Shown: positions 10,366 to 24,772 of the stretch, in pieces
How the letters are laid out: each line of letters starts with the position of its first letter
Numbering within the stretch: the stretch's first letter is position 1
Assembly: GCA_949318235.1 (NCBI GenBank)
Contig: OX439132.1
Coordinates: forward strand, 6,592,034-6,656,033
Reading direction: 5' to 3'
DNA: 64,000 bases
DNA from: Ecdyonurus torrentis
Taxonomy: Eukaryota; Arthropoda; Insecta; Ephemeroptera; Heptageniidae
The notes under the pieces: generated by a model
What the model was told of the DNA's origin: nothing
Seen by the model: only the letters and a program-made list of their open reading frames with translations
Database searches by the model: none
Made by a program: the position numbers and the translations under genes

Positions 10366-12800
10366 AAATTAAATAAAAGGTAAATAACTCGTTCTATCAC
10401 TAATCTTAGTTACAATATATATTAAGACAGTATAAATTGTGAGTTGTGAGAAGACAAAGAAGCATAGAAATAATCTAAAACTAATGCAGAAAATAATCAC
10501 TGTGACATCAAAAAAAAATTTAATTGTAAAATTCAAAGTCTTGATAAAAAATTGGAGTGAAACATAAAATAAAAGCTTTAGTAAACAAAATGATAAAACG
10601 AAATGCTGTAAATATTTGAAAATAATAAAATAAAAAATGAATGGGAGAGAAATGAAAAATATTCTCTGATATTATTTTTATTTTTCAAATTAGTAATAGA
10701 AAGAGCAAAATCATATTATTTTTACAATAAAATTGTCCATGCTGCAATTTGTCAAATAAATTGTTATTTGAGTGATTTTTTTTTTTAGCGTACCATAAGA
10801 CTATCAGGTTTTCATCATATTTTATTTCAGTTAAAAAAAAATGAAAACATTTAAACAAAGCTATTAAATTTATTCAAATTAATACATGTTAACGTAATTT
10901 GTTATATTATTTTATAAATAATATTTGGTGACATTAAATATAATTTTTGGTTATTTAATATATTGAAATTAATATTATTGTGCATGAAATGGATTATTAT
11001 TCTCATCGTAATTTATAACTTTTTCCTGCTGCGTATTTAATAAAAAATAATTAAAAAAAAACATATTTGTACATGAAGTATATATGGGAATAAATATACT
11101 ATTGTTCAAAATATAATATATTTTAATGATGAAATATATCAAAATATATGAAATAAAAAAAATGAACATCTCTTGTCGTCGTGCTTAATCGCGGTAGTAT
11201 TCTAAATAGGCAATTTACGAAATTTAATTCATGCACATAAAAATGTTTCGTGCTTTGAAATTAGATCACATTGTTAATTTTTTTGAAAAATGAGAACGGT
11301 TTGTTTCAAGGGTATATAAAATGATTTATTTTGTTTAATATTATAATATTTGTTATAATGAAATAAGTTGTCATTAATATTTTTTTAAAAATTTAGCATC
11401 ATATTTCCTCGTGCTAAACTTTACAAAAATGTATGGGTAAATAATTAAAGTGAATATTGTTGTACGTGGGCAAACACGACTATTTTATCAATATATTTCA
11501 TAACAATAAAATCTCCTCAATATTTAATAATAATAACGCTACACGGGATAACAATTATGATGAGCAGCATAATTATTTTTGAAATTCCAAAATAGAAATA
11601 TTTATGCTATATATGACATAAATGCAGCATAAACTACGTAAATTATATTATCAGTGAATAATTTAATAATCAACACTATATTTGCTGACGTTACCTATAC
11701 AAACACATACCTTTAATACTATAGATAAAGATAGTAATTATTAATATCAAAATAATTATATTAGGAGTGTCGTTGGAAGGTTTGAATATCTTAAATTCAA
11801 GTTTTAACTCTCTAACTTAGTATTTATAATTTCAAAGTCAGCGGTAACAAATACCCCCATGACACAAATTTCAGGACCCGTAATTTAAGAGAGAAAAACA
11901 CATCTTAAAAATTACTTTTAGGCCTTAGAAAATAAAAATGTCAAAAATTCAAAATTTGTATCTACCCATAGTTTTTATATCTTTGGAATTTTTTGTTCCT
12001 AAAGTATGAATGCTAAAAAAAAAGTAATAATAATAAAAAAAAAATTATAATGTTCAAAATTTTATTATATTGTAAAGCTCTCAACAAGAGTTATATTCAA
12101 AATATATGTCAGAGGAGAGGATCAATGCAAGTGGGTGTATACCATTTTTATCCTCTCAATACAAAACAAACCATTTATTATTATTACCTTTACAACTCTT
12201 AGCTAACCCACCTCAGCAACTCATGCAGTTCCAGCCTCAGTTAATAACCAACAAATTAAAAAAGAAAAAGAAAAAGATGTAACAAAAAGTTTTGTAAAAT
12301 AAAAAGCCCTCATATGGTTGAGTATTTGTTTACGCCTTCCAAACTCTATTAATATATTAACTAAATGAGTCTTTTAAAGTGTCACAGTTTTGCTTTTGTC
12401 TTGTTTCCATATGTATATATGAAGAGCATGTGGTAACATAAACACTAAACCCAGTTCCGGAGTGTACTGTACAGTATGTACATACACAGACAAGCGAACC
12501 CAAGTGTCCTGTTATAATGGCATTCAATATTATTTCATATAAAATGTGTTTTATAATATAAGTACATTCTCAATGCTTTTAACATGAATAAACAAATGAA
12601 TAGACTATTATTTTTGTTTCTATTGAAAGAAGAATAAAAAAATAATAATAATACGTTATCATCATAATTTATTGAAAAAATAATATTTTACGAGCATTGT
12701 TGTAAGTGAGAGACCTTAGTTGTTAAAAGGTTTTAATCGAACTCTAACGTATACGATAATATTTTATTACTTTTAATAGAAGTTACCGGCTTAACCCGCG
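10366..12800. other. AT-rich stretch without genes
   Basis: No coding exon is recognised. Around 11555-11660 there is a partial copy of repeat R1 (CAGCATAA and TTATGCTATA words). The rest is unique-looking AT-rich sequence. Confidence 0.4.
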
Positions 12801-12829
12801 TAGTCAATCACACAGGTGGCGTGAGATTA

Positions 12830-13090
12830 GACTCGCTCCTAGAGACCCTTAACAGAGAAGAGACAACCTCATGTTTTAGGCAGACCCGCATTACATTCGT
12901 TTTGAAAAACCCGCTAATAGTACCCACACTTTCTAGCATTCTGATTGGCCAGATTCGAGAAATTGTTTGGGTGTCCAATCAGAACGCTAAAAAGTGTGGG
13001 TACTTTTAGCGGGTCTTTCAAAACTAATGTAATGCGGGTCTGCCTAAAACATGAGGTTGTCGCTTCTCTGTTAAGGGTCTCTACTCGCTC
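12830..13090. repeat. Palindromic element (about 110-120 bp arms)
   Basis: TAGAGACCCTTAACAGAGAA at the left pairs with TTCTCTGTTAAGGGTCTCTA at the right. The match runs inwards through GTTTTAGGCAGACCCGCATT and its inverse, with a short loop near 12960. The ends are GAGACC/GGTCTC. It is markedly richer in GC than its surroundings. The small open frames over it are mirror images. Probably a foldback MITE. Confidence 0.8.
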
Positions 13091-13132
13091 CCAATAATTT
13101 CCTGTCATTTGGCAATGCAACACCATCTTCTT

Positions 13133-13177
<45 letters not shown>

Positions 13178-16100
13178 CAACTATACTGCACTGAAAGTGA
13201 GTCCAGACATTATATTTTAAAGGATACTAGACACACTTTTACGTGTTTCAAGCCAATAAAAGTTCTTGATCAAAGACCCCCCCCCTCCCCCGGCAATAAC
13301 TTTGGTAAGTTGCAATGAAAATTATCAATTATTTTATTACCATAAAAAAAATTATATATATATATATGTCTTGTGTGCCTTATTTAAAAAATTTCGACCT
13401 CAAAAACTAAGCTTTCGAAGAAAAAAAAAATTTCCTTCAATGCTAAGAAGTAGGAAATTGTGGGATCCTAAGCAATTCCCGCACCGCCTGTTATTGGTTA
13501 GCGCTCCACCTTTGGAGTACCTTCCTCAACCTTTGGTCAGCAATGGAAATATTATTTTACTAAATATATAATAACATTAAAATTATATAAACTATGTTAT
13601 GCCATTAGATTTTCTGACAATTTAATATTAAAAGCTATATAATTATGATGATGTTTCTATTATATACAATTAAGACACCCTGGGGTACATTTAGCACATT
13701 TCACGGGAGATAACATATTTTAATGACGGTCTTTTTGCTCATATTATATGGAAGACATTTTCTCACATTTGAATGACACACTTGAGAGACATGAAGAAAC
13801 TACAACAAGGAGCACAAAGTCTTTCAATGTCACGTTTTGTTTAAACTGGCAAGTTTTTAAAAGATTTTGATTTTCTTATTATTTTCAATATATAACTATA
13901 TATATATATATATAACTTCAATCAACAAATTATGATGTACATTTAGTGTACTTTTTTTTTTTTTTTTTTTTTTTTTTATAGAGCGATTGAGTGTTTAATA
14001 TTTGTTTTATTAAAACATACTTAATCAGTGACACAACAACAATTAATTTCAAAGGTATTTATAAAAGTTGAATTAATTTGAAAAAATTCTGGATTGGCAA
14101 ATAAAAATGGACAAACGTCTACTCTGTAAAGTAGGTACTCTGTGTGTGAAATACTTTTTTTTTTTTTTTTTTTTTTTCTTCTGTTCGACATCTAAATATA
14201 AATTGATTCACTTTGATGTTACTGCGGACTTTCACTTCATAAATTCTTTTATTTACAAATACTTTATTGTGAATTGAACCACTATTTCATTATTTGTTAC
14301 ATCAAAGCTTTGTGATCGAGAATTGAACTGACCTATTGTAGAATTAGAGGAAAGGAATTTATCAATATACGTTTTCAATGACTTCTAACATATTTTACAT
14401 GTTGCTTTCAGAAGAGGATATTATATACAACGTATGTGGACAATATTTGAATGTGATTAAATAAAGTAGAGTTTATATTAATTATCTCTTAAAACAGTTT
14501 ATAGATGTACCATTATATGTATATATTATATAATACTGTATATAACTGTTACAATATAGTATATAATTACAATTATTGTAAGGCAAGCACTTAAAATTTT
14601 ACAATATCAATTTTAAGGGCACATTTAACTAATTGAAATTGTGTTAAATAATCCATTTCATTCGATATTATTCTTTTATGTTTAAAAAAAAATTACCAAG
14701 TATTATATTTTATAAATCACACATTTCTTGCAAAGTTGAAGTTCGTAACGTAAAGAATGTTCTATAATGGTTAATAATTATAGTTTTAAATTATTTAATA
14801 TTTTAATGAAAAATGTACTTAGTTACGTATATAGTCTTTTGAAATAAATAAATAAAACATTATCCATTATAATTCTCGTGAAAAAATAAAATTGCGTTAT
14901 ACAAAAAGGAGTTGAATGAACTGTAAACAAAATAAAATATTACGTTTAATTTTCATAACAATGAAAACTGACTCTAATCTTCAATGTTACATAATGTAAA
15001 CATGTAAATCGTTTATTATTGTTAAAATTTCATTATTTTGTGTTTTTCTTATATTATAATATTTAGTATGATTAATGAGAGAAATGGATCTACATTAAAA
15101 GCACAAGACTTTAAAATTAAATTTCTACGACGCAAATATTATTTCTAATAACCATAAAATAATTATAAATCTTGTAAATTTCTCTTCTTTTTTTTTTCCA
15201 CCCTTCTTTAAAAGTAATTTATCATTTCTTATATATAACTTTTTTGAAAGGTTAATTGAAAGTTTGCTTAATTTTTAATTAATTATTACTAATTACACAC
15301 AGCCTTGAATTTGTTTGTGTAATTATATTTCTATTTATTTTGTTTGTCATGTTCTCTTTTTCTTGTCTGATCACGATAGGGGATTAAAGCAAAGTATTGT
15401 TGGCCAATGATTTATAGTCTGTATTAAAAGAAATTCACGTGAAAACACTAATTTACTTACTTCAAAAGGCACTACAAAAAATTTATACTAATTATAATGA
15501 ATTTTCTATACTTTTTTAAAAATTATAATGAAATATAATAAATAATATTTTTTTTAAGCAATATAGAATCACATAACTTTTACATAATGAATCTAAAATT
15601 ATTGTATTCGTTCACGGAAGTGTTTTTAATTTATTATGTTTTTATTTTATTATTATTTACTCAAAATATTTATTCAAAAGGTATTCAGGCTACATTTAAG
15701 AACAAAGTGTTTGAATTCTCAGGGTGGTTAAAAAAAAGGTTCTTTAACTATGAAATAGTAGTTGAAAATCAACTGAGCTATATAATTTGTTATTATTATT
15801 ATTTAAATTTTGAATCGGCAAATACTAAATTGGCCTGTGAGACTATGACTCGATTTGGCATTTGCACTTTAAACTTAAAACAATAAATTATATTGGGAGA
15901 GACAAAATATCGAGAAATTCGATTTATTTGTTAATATATATTAATATTTCTAAAACAGTGCCAGAAAAAAAACTGTTTTCTAAGAAGAAGCAAAGTTTTA
16001 AAAACTTTCAAGCGGAAATTCCGGTGACATTTTGAGCTCCCCCTTTAATGTTTTCATGCATATAGATAACATTTTGATAATTCATATTATCGTTTCTATG

Positions 16101-17546
16101 GAAATATAAAATGTTGTTGTATACTGAGAATCAATGTTGTCGAGTGAATCTCTTGCTTTTATCCCCTGATCATGTTTATTATTTTGTACAACAGTACAGC
16201 GATACAGTGTGAGTCTGTATGAAAGTTGATATAGTTTACAAGATAATTACAATATATAACATAATATTAGTAATAATAGTAATTAATTGTTTCTGAATTA
16301 GAAGAAAAGCCATGGATTTTAAAAATTGATACACACTATTTTTTTTTTATTACAATCAGTTGCTTTACAGCGTGATCACATCAAAATAAAATATATATAT
16401 TTATTTATAATAAAGAATAATAATAAAAAATATGTTATTAAATAAAATTCCAGCATATTTTGAAGTGTTAAAAATATGCGCACAATCTTTGCAGGCATCA
16501 TTAGTTATTTATTATAATTTTAATATAGAACGCAATGAATGGAATAAATATAATTAAGTTGTCAAATGTAAAAACCTATGATATACATAGATATTATATA
16601 TAGCAAGTAAACAAACAATCACTCAATAAAATATGCATTTTTTTAATTGTGTTAGATTTTGATTTCATATTGTGCTACGATTAGATGAATACAAACTCAT
16701 GGATAATTTTCTTGCTTTAAGTAAAAACGAGATTGCATAAAAAAAGATTATACAGGTTCTGGTTTTTTTTTTTTTTTTAATCCTATACACATAATAAATA
16801 TAATGTTTACACCTACATTTTCAAGTTTTAATGACAATTTTATCAATAAAAAAAATCTCTGTCAATACAACAAATTGAAACTTGAAAATTTTTTATTCAA
16901 TTTATTTTTATACTTTTATCTAAGCATTGAAGAATATCCGAGCGTTGAAAACCACCTCTATATCAGAAGTTGTTTTTAAGAAAAGGAACACGCATTATTA
17001 CCTATGCGTACCTTGATTTGTTTTCCTCTCGTTGCTTTGCAGAGAGAGAGAGATATATTGTTAAAGCAAACAATGAGAAAAATAAATAAATTTTATTTAA
17101 AATATAATATCAATAAAATATATATTTACAAAACCACAGTGCAATAACAAGAATATTACATGTGCATTGAACTCTTCAATATTATTGTTATAATAGTCAA
17201 CGTTTCTTCAAAAAAAAAAAAAAAAAAAATCTTTTGAATACAATACAATACATGGTGTAACTAGAATCCTTACAAGAAGAAAAATGATGTAAAAAATATA
17301 TATAATAATAGTAATAATATAGTAACAAATGGAGACAACATATATTTCAATACAATGCAAGTATGTCTTGTATATATTACGTTATCATTATTTTTTTCTC
17401 GACAAGTATACTTTAGTATCTTGTGTGTACGTAAAAAAAAAAATAATAATAATAATAAAAAATTCACAATACACAACGCGTGTAATACGAACATTATAAA
17501 CTAGCTATGTACTGTATGGCTGTATTCTATATTTCATTTATATACT
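13091..17546. other. AT-rich stretch without genes
   Basis: It contains long T runs (13135-13173, about 13950-13978, 14154-14177) and many short tandem AT words. An open frame of 99 codons at 15587-15886 is low-complexity and lacks similarity or splice context, so it was not called. Nothing else is recognised. Confidence 0.4.
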
Positions 17547-17884
17547 TTAAGGGAGTAGGGGACAGACGTCGGCCATTAGACTCAAACTTTTCTCGTCAAA
17601 AAAAATCTGAAATTTTGCACAAGGATACTTCAGCTTGAGACAATTTCAAATATATAAAAATTTTGAGGGGTCAAGGTTCAAATTAATTTTATATGATATT
17701 TTGAAATTTTAAGCCCATAAGGCCCAATGTTAATTTCAAGATTTTTTTCTTTTTTTCGGAACGGTCAAACATCATTAAAAAATTTTCACGGCTAGGTGTC
17801 ACCCTTATCTACACAATGACACCAAATTTAGACCCCAAACACTTCTAGTTTTTGAGATATGAGGTTGGTACTTTACTCCCTTAA
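17547..17884. mobile_element. TTAA-bounded element with short TIRs (family M2)
   Basis: About 338 bp starting TTAAGGGAGTA and ending TACTCCCTTAA, so an 11-bp perfect terminal inverted repeat includes TTAA at each side. The GGG/CCC next to TTAA is like piggyBac-type termini. No transposase frame is present, so this is non-autonomous. Only one copy is seen in the window. Confidence 0.65.
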
Positions 17885-19453
17885 TATTTATATTAACGTT
17901 TTTCCCTCATTCTTATATGAACAACAATTACTATTTTCTCCATTACATCTTTTTTTAAATGGCTACTTTTAATTGTGCGTAAAATTCATGGAAAAGTTCT
18001 TTATTTAATTTAATATTTAATAAATAATGTGTTTACATTATATTATTAAGACTTTTAATATGCAAATAATGTTTCAGTGCCTATTCCAAGAACAACTAAC
18101 TGAATTTTATCTACTTAAAATGATTAGCATCCCGCCGTTCTTCCTCTTTTAATCATAAAAGTATAATTAATAATCTTTATATTCACTCAAATTCGCAGAA
18201 ATTCACAAACTGCGTAAAATTCCCCACAGAACCACGGTATACGTTAAAAGGAGGAAAAACGGAATTATTTTATTGTTAAATAATATAATGTATGTAGTAT
18301 CTTCTTGAAACCTTTTTTCTCCTCTTTATTCACTAATTTCTGTATCCAATACAAAATTATATTAGCAATACAAAGAGCTCCTTCTGTCTTAGTACGCCTT
18401 TTTTGCTCATAATTTTATTTATCCTCTCATTTTGTATGAATTATTATACTAAACAATGACAACGTTACTTTTCAAGAATCTTTTTAGTACATATGTTAAA
18501 AACATTTAAAAATAAAATGAATAAACAATGTATCTTTTAAAGAAATGCCTATTATTTAAACTAGGTATATGCATATTTTGTAAATTATTCTTGAATTTGC
18601 GCATTAATATATCAATTAATTTGAATTCCTGGTATGTAGAAATTTACCTGCTAATATTTTAACTCTATAAGGCCATATAATTATATAACACCATATATTT
18701 TTATTGCTGTCAAGAAAAAAATATTTAATCTTCAAAATTGACGTATAAAAATTAATAGGTGTGTGTTGTCTGAGCGCGTGATCGATTTTTTACGTAGACA
18801 TGCATGATTATATAATTATTTTCTTACTGTGTAATAATTAGAGTATAATAAGAATTAAGACACTAAAAGTCATATTTTAAATTATCAATTGCAGAATAAA
18901 GTATATAAGAATTCTTTATTGAGCCAGGCAGTTCATAGTAAAATTATGTTACAACAAAAGCGTTGGTCTTGTCAACTATTTACAATAAATTATAATATAA
19001 AAATAATACATTGACGATAAAACATTCAAAAACAAAAGGAAAGAAATATGCTTGTCTTAGAGTGAAAAGAAAATTTAAAATAACACAAGTATGATAACTA
19101 TAGAGAAGTGAGATAATAGTAATTAATATATTGTTCAATCAGTATAAAATTGTAGATTTGAATGTATACGGTCATTTTACTAAAATTTGAATTTATTGGC
19201 ATATGGGAAAAACATGAGTTTTGCTTCAACTAAAACCTCCATCTGATTGCATTGAATTACCATATAAGCCAATAAAAATTCATTTTTAAGTAAAATGACA
19301 GTACATAATTATGCATCAGCACATCAATTTCAGAATTGGGATCATAAAAATCAGATAATAAAGTGTAATATTCTTTAAATATCAATATTTTTTTTGAGAG
19401 GGTCCGGAATAAAGTGTCACTGTTAACGTTTCTAATTATATACATACATACAT

Positions 19454-19558
<105 letters not shown>

Positions 19559-21491
19559 TTATAATGTACTTAAAATCATAAACCCAGCTAAATTTTTAGA
19601 ATACATATCATTACGCTTCGATTGCTATTGCTTTTTATTGTATGTAGCAGTATAAAGAGATGAGTAATTTTATAATATGATAAAAGAAAAAAATTCGTTT
19701 ACGTAATACTAAATTTATTTTAGAAATTCCCATGAAATTTTTATTTTCAGTGCGTATTTTATGACGTATAATTTTATGTAGGTGGAGGAAATGTAGGGCA
19801 ATAAAAGGAACAATGAGCATATTTTAGGTCAGGAAAGTAAATATTTATTTTATTTGAAAAACATTTCAACAACGACTAACTCAATAATATTTTATACTCT
19901 GCAACTGTTGATAGTGTTAGAGGAGGATCAAGTTTATTTAAATTGCACTAGAAACAGCTAGTGTATAAGTAAAGGAAATATCAATCAATAAAATGAGTTT
20001 TCTTTTCCCGATATAAAAAACAAAAACAATAGTAACTATAACAATCATATTATAATTTATTTCCTAATACGTAATATCCGAATCGACAGAAGATCATCGC
20101 GTTTTCAACCCTTAAAAATACACAAAAATCCCGAATTTCACCAAATGCCTAATATTTATTGTATCCATTATATTTAAAAAAAATAATAAAATAAAAGTAA
20201 AGGGAGTTTATCTTTAGGTTGCAACCTTTCCTTACAAACTAAACTTCAAACCTACAACTTTTGTGTATCTACTCGTCAACCTAATTTAAATTAATCTAAA
20301 ATTTAAATTCTTGTGATAAACAAAACTTATAAATGCATAGAAACAAAATTCTAGTTTTTTTTTTCAAAGTCTGAATTTGGAAGAATATTTAAGTATTTGC
20401 ATATATATGCTAATTATTATTTAAATAATATGTAACAATTAATATAAGATGTAAAACAGTGAATCCTTGCAAATAAAAATATATCTAGTTTAAAATAGTA
20501 TACAAGCTAAAAATTTGCATGTTTTATTGCAATCTTACGGATGCCCGCATAAGTCACGTAGTTTTTGAGCTCAACTGGTTGCATATGCTGCAGGATACAA
20601 GACTAGCAAACACGCTCGCTCCCTGCACCATGAGTTTTATTTTTTTATTTCTTTTTTTTTCCGTTTGTAATTGTCCTAAATTGTTGCTATTATTATTATG
20701 TATTGTGTCGTTCTAAAAGTTATTCTCTTATGTTTCTGACATAATATTTCTAAACATTTTAATGTAATAATATAAATTATTTTGTTGTAGTAAATTACAA
20801 AATATTTGAATAACCATAATCAGCTTTTCTTCTTCTTCTTCTTCTTTTTTCTACAAAAAATACCAAAAGTCAAAATACTAAATGAGTAAAATTTTTGTTT
20901 TTATAAAAGACATCACAACTCAATCCCATTTTCACCATTTATAAAACTTTGCATCTATATACTCTTATTTATAATTTATTTTGCACTTAAAATTTTCGAC
21001 GTAAAATATTCGATTATTGATAAAAACTAAAATTAAAAACGTAGGAAAACCAAATAACATTGATCTTGATTTGTTGGAATGTATGTACTTTTTTTTTTTT
21101 TTTTTTCTTCTTCTTTTTCTTCTTTTATTTTTCTCCAAGTTTAAAACGGAATTAAAATATTGAGAGTGTGTGTGACCGAAAATTAAATTATTTGGGTTAT
21201 TTAATTTTATAAGGTACAGGAAAAAAGGTCACACATAAACATTAAATGGGGTCTTGTTTTTTTTTTTTGTGTTAACTGTTGCCTTTGTTAAAGTTAATTG
21301 TTTTGTTAGAGTATAATGGAACTTATAAGGTTGCTACTTTTTTTTTCTTCCTTTAAATCAAACTTAAAGAAAAGTGGAAGTAGGTCATATGTAACAAAAT
21401 AAAATATTAAAACTCTTTAAAATAATAAATGTGAAATACGACGAGAACACATTCTATATTACATAATATTCTATATATATAAAAATATATA

Positions 21492-21495
<4 letters not shown>

Positions 21496-21578
<83 letters not shown>
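21496..21578. repeat. (AT)n microsatellite, about 83 bp
   Basis: Uninterrupted TA dinucleotides followed by degenerate ATATTATATACATTATATAA sequence. Confidence 0.97.
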
Positions 21579-21583
<5 letters not shown>

Positions 21584-22580
21584 CATTATATAATATATTA
21601 AGGCAAAAATATATATTGCAAACTATTACGAGTGGTATGTTGACAGTTTAATAACATGAGAACTGATCTCATAATTTGTGATAAAATTGGTGAAAACAAG
21701 TGACTTTTAATAGTTCATATTATATTTAATATGCGAGTTCTGTAGCAGTTTTTCTAACAACAATCGGTGATTAATTTACATTATATATAAATAAATATAT
21801 TTATATTGAATAAAGGATTTTTATTGGTTCATTTTTAAATCTATAATATATGTAAATTTCTGATGAATTTCTTCAACAAAGTTTGAAAGATTTTTGAAAT
21901 TTAAATCCATTTTATCAAAAAGGTCAAGTACTCTCTCTCTCTCTCTCTCTTTCAATTTAAAATCAAAAGCACGGAAAGAAGTAACTGCAAATAGTTAACT
22001 GTATGCTGTACAACGAAGTTAGAAATTAAGCTTTGTGCAAACTCCCTCTATTCTACAACAGTAATAAAGTAAAAGCTCAACTGCGCAGTTTTATACAGTA
22101 GAAGCGCATAACTATGTTGGTTAAAAGTTTTGTAAACATAAATGTGAAAAAATTCTCAAAGCTACTTGAGACTTCAAAATTGAAGGCATTTATGGCTCTT
22201 TTTCTTTTTTTCATAGTACATATTTGTCAAAGCTAATTTATTTAGGATATAACTTTATTAAGAAAAATATTAATAATAAACACATTTATGTATGCATATA
22301 ATTATATATATATTTTTTTTTTTGCATTACACAATTAAAAATTGTACATATACAGACAAAAACATAAAATAAGATTCTGAAAGCGCAGTTTTCTTACAAA
22401 ATATACCAACACAAGGAACAGAAAAGAAAATGTGATGATGAAAATTAAAATATAGATTATTTGGCGGGATATTTTATGTGGGTTTCATTGTTTTTATGTA
22501 TGTACATATTATGAATCTGCGATTAGTGCTATATTTTAATTTATGTATTATGTATGTTTGGTTACATTTATGTCTTTACA

Positions 22581-22616
<36 letters not shown>

Positions 22617-24257
22617 ATTTAAGAATAACATTTATTTAAATTGTATTTTTTTATTGCGATTGCAAATTTGGGTTTCATTGAAATAACTCTTTAATTACAA
22701 AAATAAAAGTAACCTATTTGAAATTTATCTGTAAAACAAATTTAAATTTAAATTTTATAATATGTCTATTTTCTATTTAGATCATATTGGGGATTTATAA
22801 TATACTATATTATAGTACTACTGGAGTGTGACAATTCAAGCATGTTTAACATGTGAAATATGATGCTTTTAACTTTTTTGTTTTTCTTCTCCTTTTTCAT
22901 TTTAGCACAACAAAACTTTGACAATAACATTATTCACATGACTTGCTACAAATTAACTTTTATTTACACATTTTTTTTTTTTAATTTATTTGGCTTTTGG
23001 GTGTTGTATTATTTGGGAAATATTTGTATTTATTTATATGCATCAGAATCCAACTACAATATTCTCATATGTATTATTCTTTTTTTGATTCCACACAAAA
23101 ATATTTAAAATTAAGTATATAATTTTCAAAATTTCAATAATTTTTTAAAAATTGTTTTTTATTATATTATTTACAGATTTTTTATGAGTAAACACAAAGG
23201 CAATTAAAAACACAATCTGAAATTTCAGACAAAAATACAAGAAATCAAAACAAATCTGAATAAATAATAATAATAAAATAATAATATCTCCAAATATTAC
23301 ATTAGGTATAGTTTTTTTTTTTTTTTTTTCCTATCTTTCTTTTCTTTTTATGTTACACATCTTTTTAAGTTTTGAATTTGATTTAAACACTCAATAAATC
23401 AAATTTCTAACAATATATAATTTTTTTTTTCTTTACAACAAATTTTAATATAGATTTGGTAACATATATTTTCCACTTACACAATTATTATATTTTGTAT
23501 TTACATCTTGTATTCATCATAATTGAACGAAAGTCATTTTACTTCATATAACTTGAAAAGAAAAGTAGTATGTTCATGTTTACTTTACAACTACCAATAA
23601 AACTAATTAAAAATATGATACAGTATTTAAGGCAGGTTACTGACTTTGTGGGTGGAAATAGTATTTTGCAAAACTTTAGTTTCAAGAATTTTCTGCACAA
23701 AACAGCACATTTTTTAAATTTCATAGTTTCAAGAAGACACAAATCAATCATTTAAATTATTTTTAAAACTTTGCTTGTTTAGGATTTATATTACTAATAT
23801 ATTTATTGGTGCTAAGTTATGAATTTTTTCAATGAAATGCAAGTTTCAAAGCTCAATTATGTACTTAATTATTTCATTATCGCTGCACGTTTGCCACACT
23901 TATATAACATCTCATTCAAAATTCACCACCATGTTATGTAGTCCACATCTACTGTAGATCATCTGGTTGTTAATCTTGTGTCCAGTGGAACATGTTTGCA
24001 TTTACATCGTCCATGCCATGATCAAACCTCCTTTCAGACATAGCTTTAGCATACGTGGAAGGAGTTTTTGCCATGGCACGTACTACATATTTATGTTAAA
24101 TGAACCTCTCACCTTTGCTAATTGTTTTTATAACTGACCTTAATAAAGGTACAGTAACCTACCTCATTATTTAAGTCCTCATAATACATTTCAGCTTCCA
24201 GTAAAATTATACAGTAAAAAGTACAGAATTTATAATTTTCATAAAAAATAAAACTGT

Positions 24258-24263
24258 TTTATT
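24258..24263 (-). terminator. Candidate poly(A) signal for msl-1
   Basis: Minus-strand AATAAA about 510 nt downstream of the msl-1 stop codon. It is the first clear hexamer seen by eye in the right orientation; AT-rich context makes chance matches common. Confidence 0.3.
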
Positions 24264-24772
24264 GATGAAAAAAATAGAAACAAGCAGGGAAAAAAGTAAT
24301 AAATTTAATTATTACCAGATAAATTTAAAATGTAAATAAGTTTGTAATTATGTACATAAAATGTAAATAATTTTAAAGATATGAATTAAAACTGAAACCT
24401 GATTTTTTCATGATTTTAGCAACATCCTCAAAAACATTATAAATACACTTTAATAAAAGGTTTAATTGGTTACAATTGATTTCTTTCCTATGTATATATT
24501 TTTGATATATACTGTATTGAAAAAGAAAGAAAAAATATTGGTTGGAAAACTGCTAGAAGAGCATAATACACTAAACTGTACTGTGAGTTAATTAATAGTA
24601 TGCACCTTAAAAGCAAATACAAAGTATTCTAAAATGCCATAACCTTAATGCTTGTAAAATAAAGTCTGTTAAATTACAGTTTAACACAAAAAAATCAGGA
24701 GATCATGCGAAAAAAAAAAAATGTAACCATTAAAAGTGAATGGAAAGAATGAAGCGATGAATGTTGATAAGT

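Noticed and set aside
10169..10400. Open frames encoding SLSLSL and RERERE repeats
   Set aside because: Pure translation of the (CT)n microsatellite.
12821..13126. Opposite-strand open frames of 62 and 70 codons with similar peptides
   Set aside because: Both come from the arms of the palindromic element at 12830-13090.
15587..15886. 99-codon plus-strand open frame with a hydrophobic start
   Set aside because: Low-complexity AT-rich translation without similarity, splice context or promoter; expected by chance at this composition.
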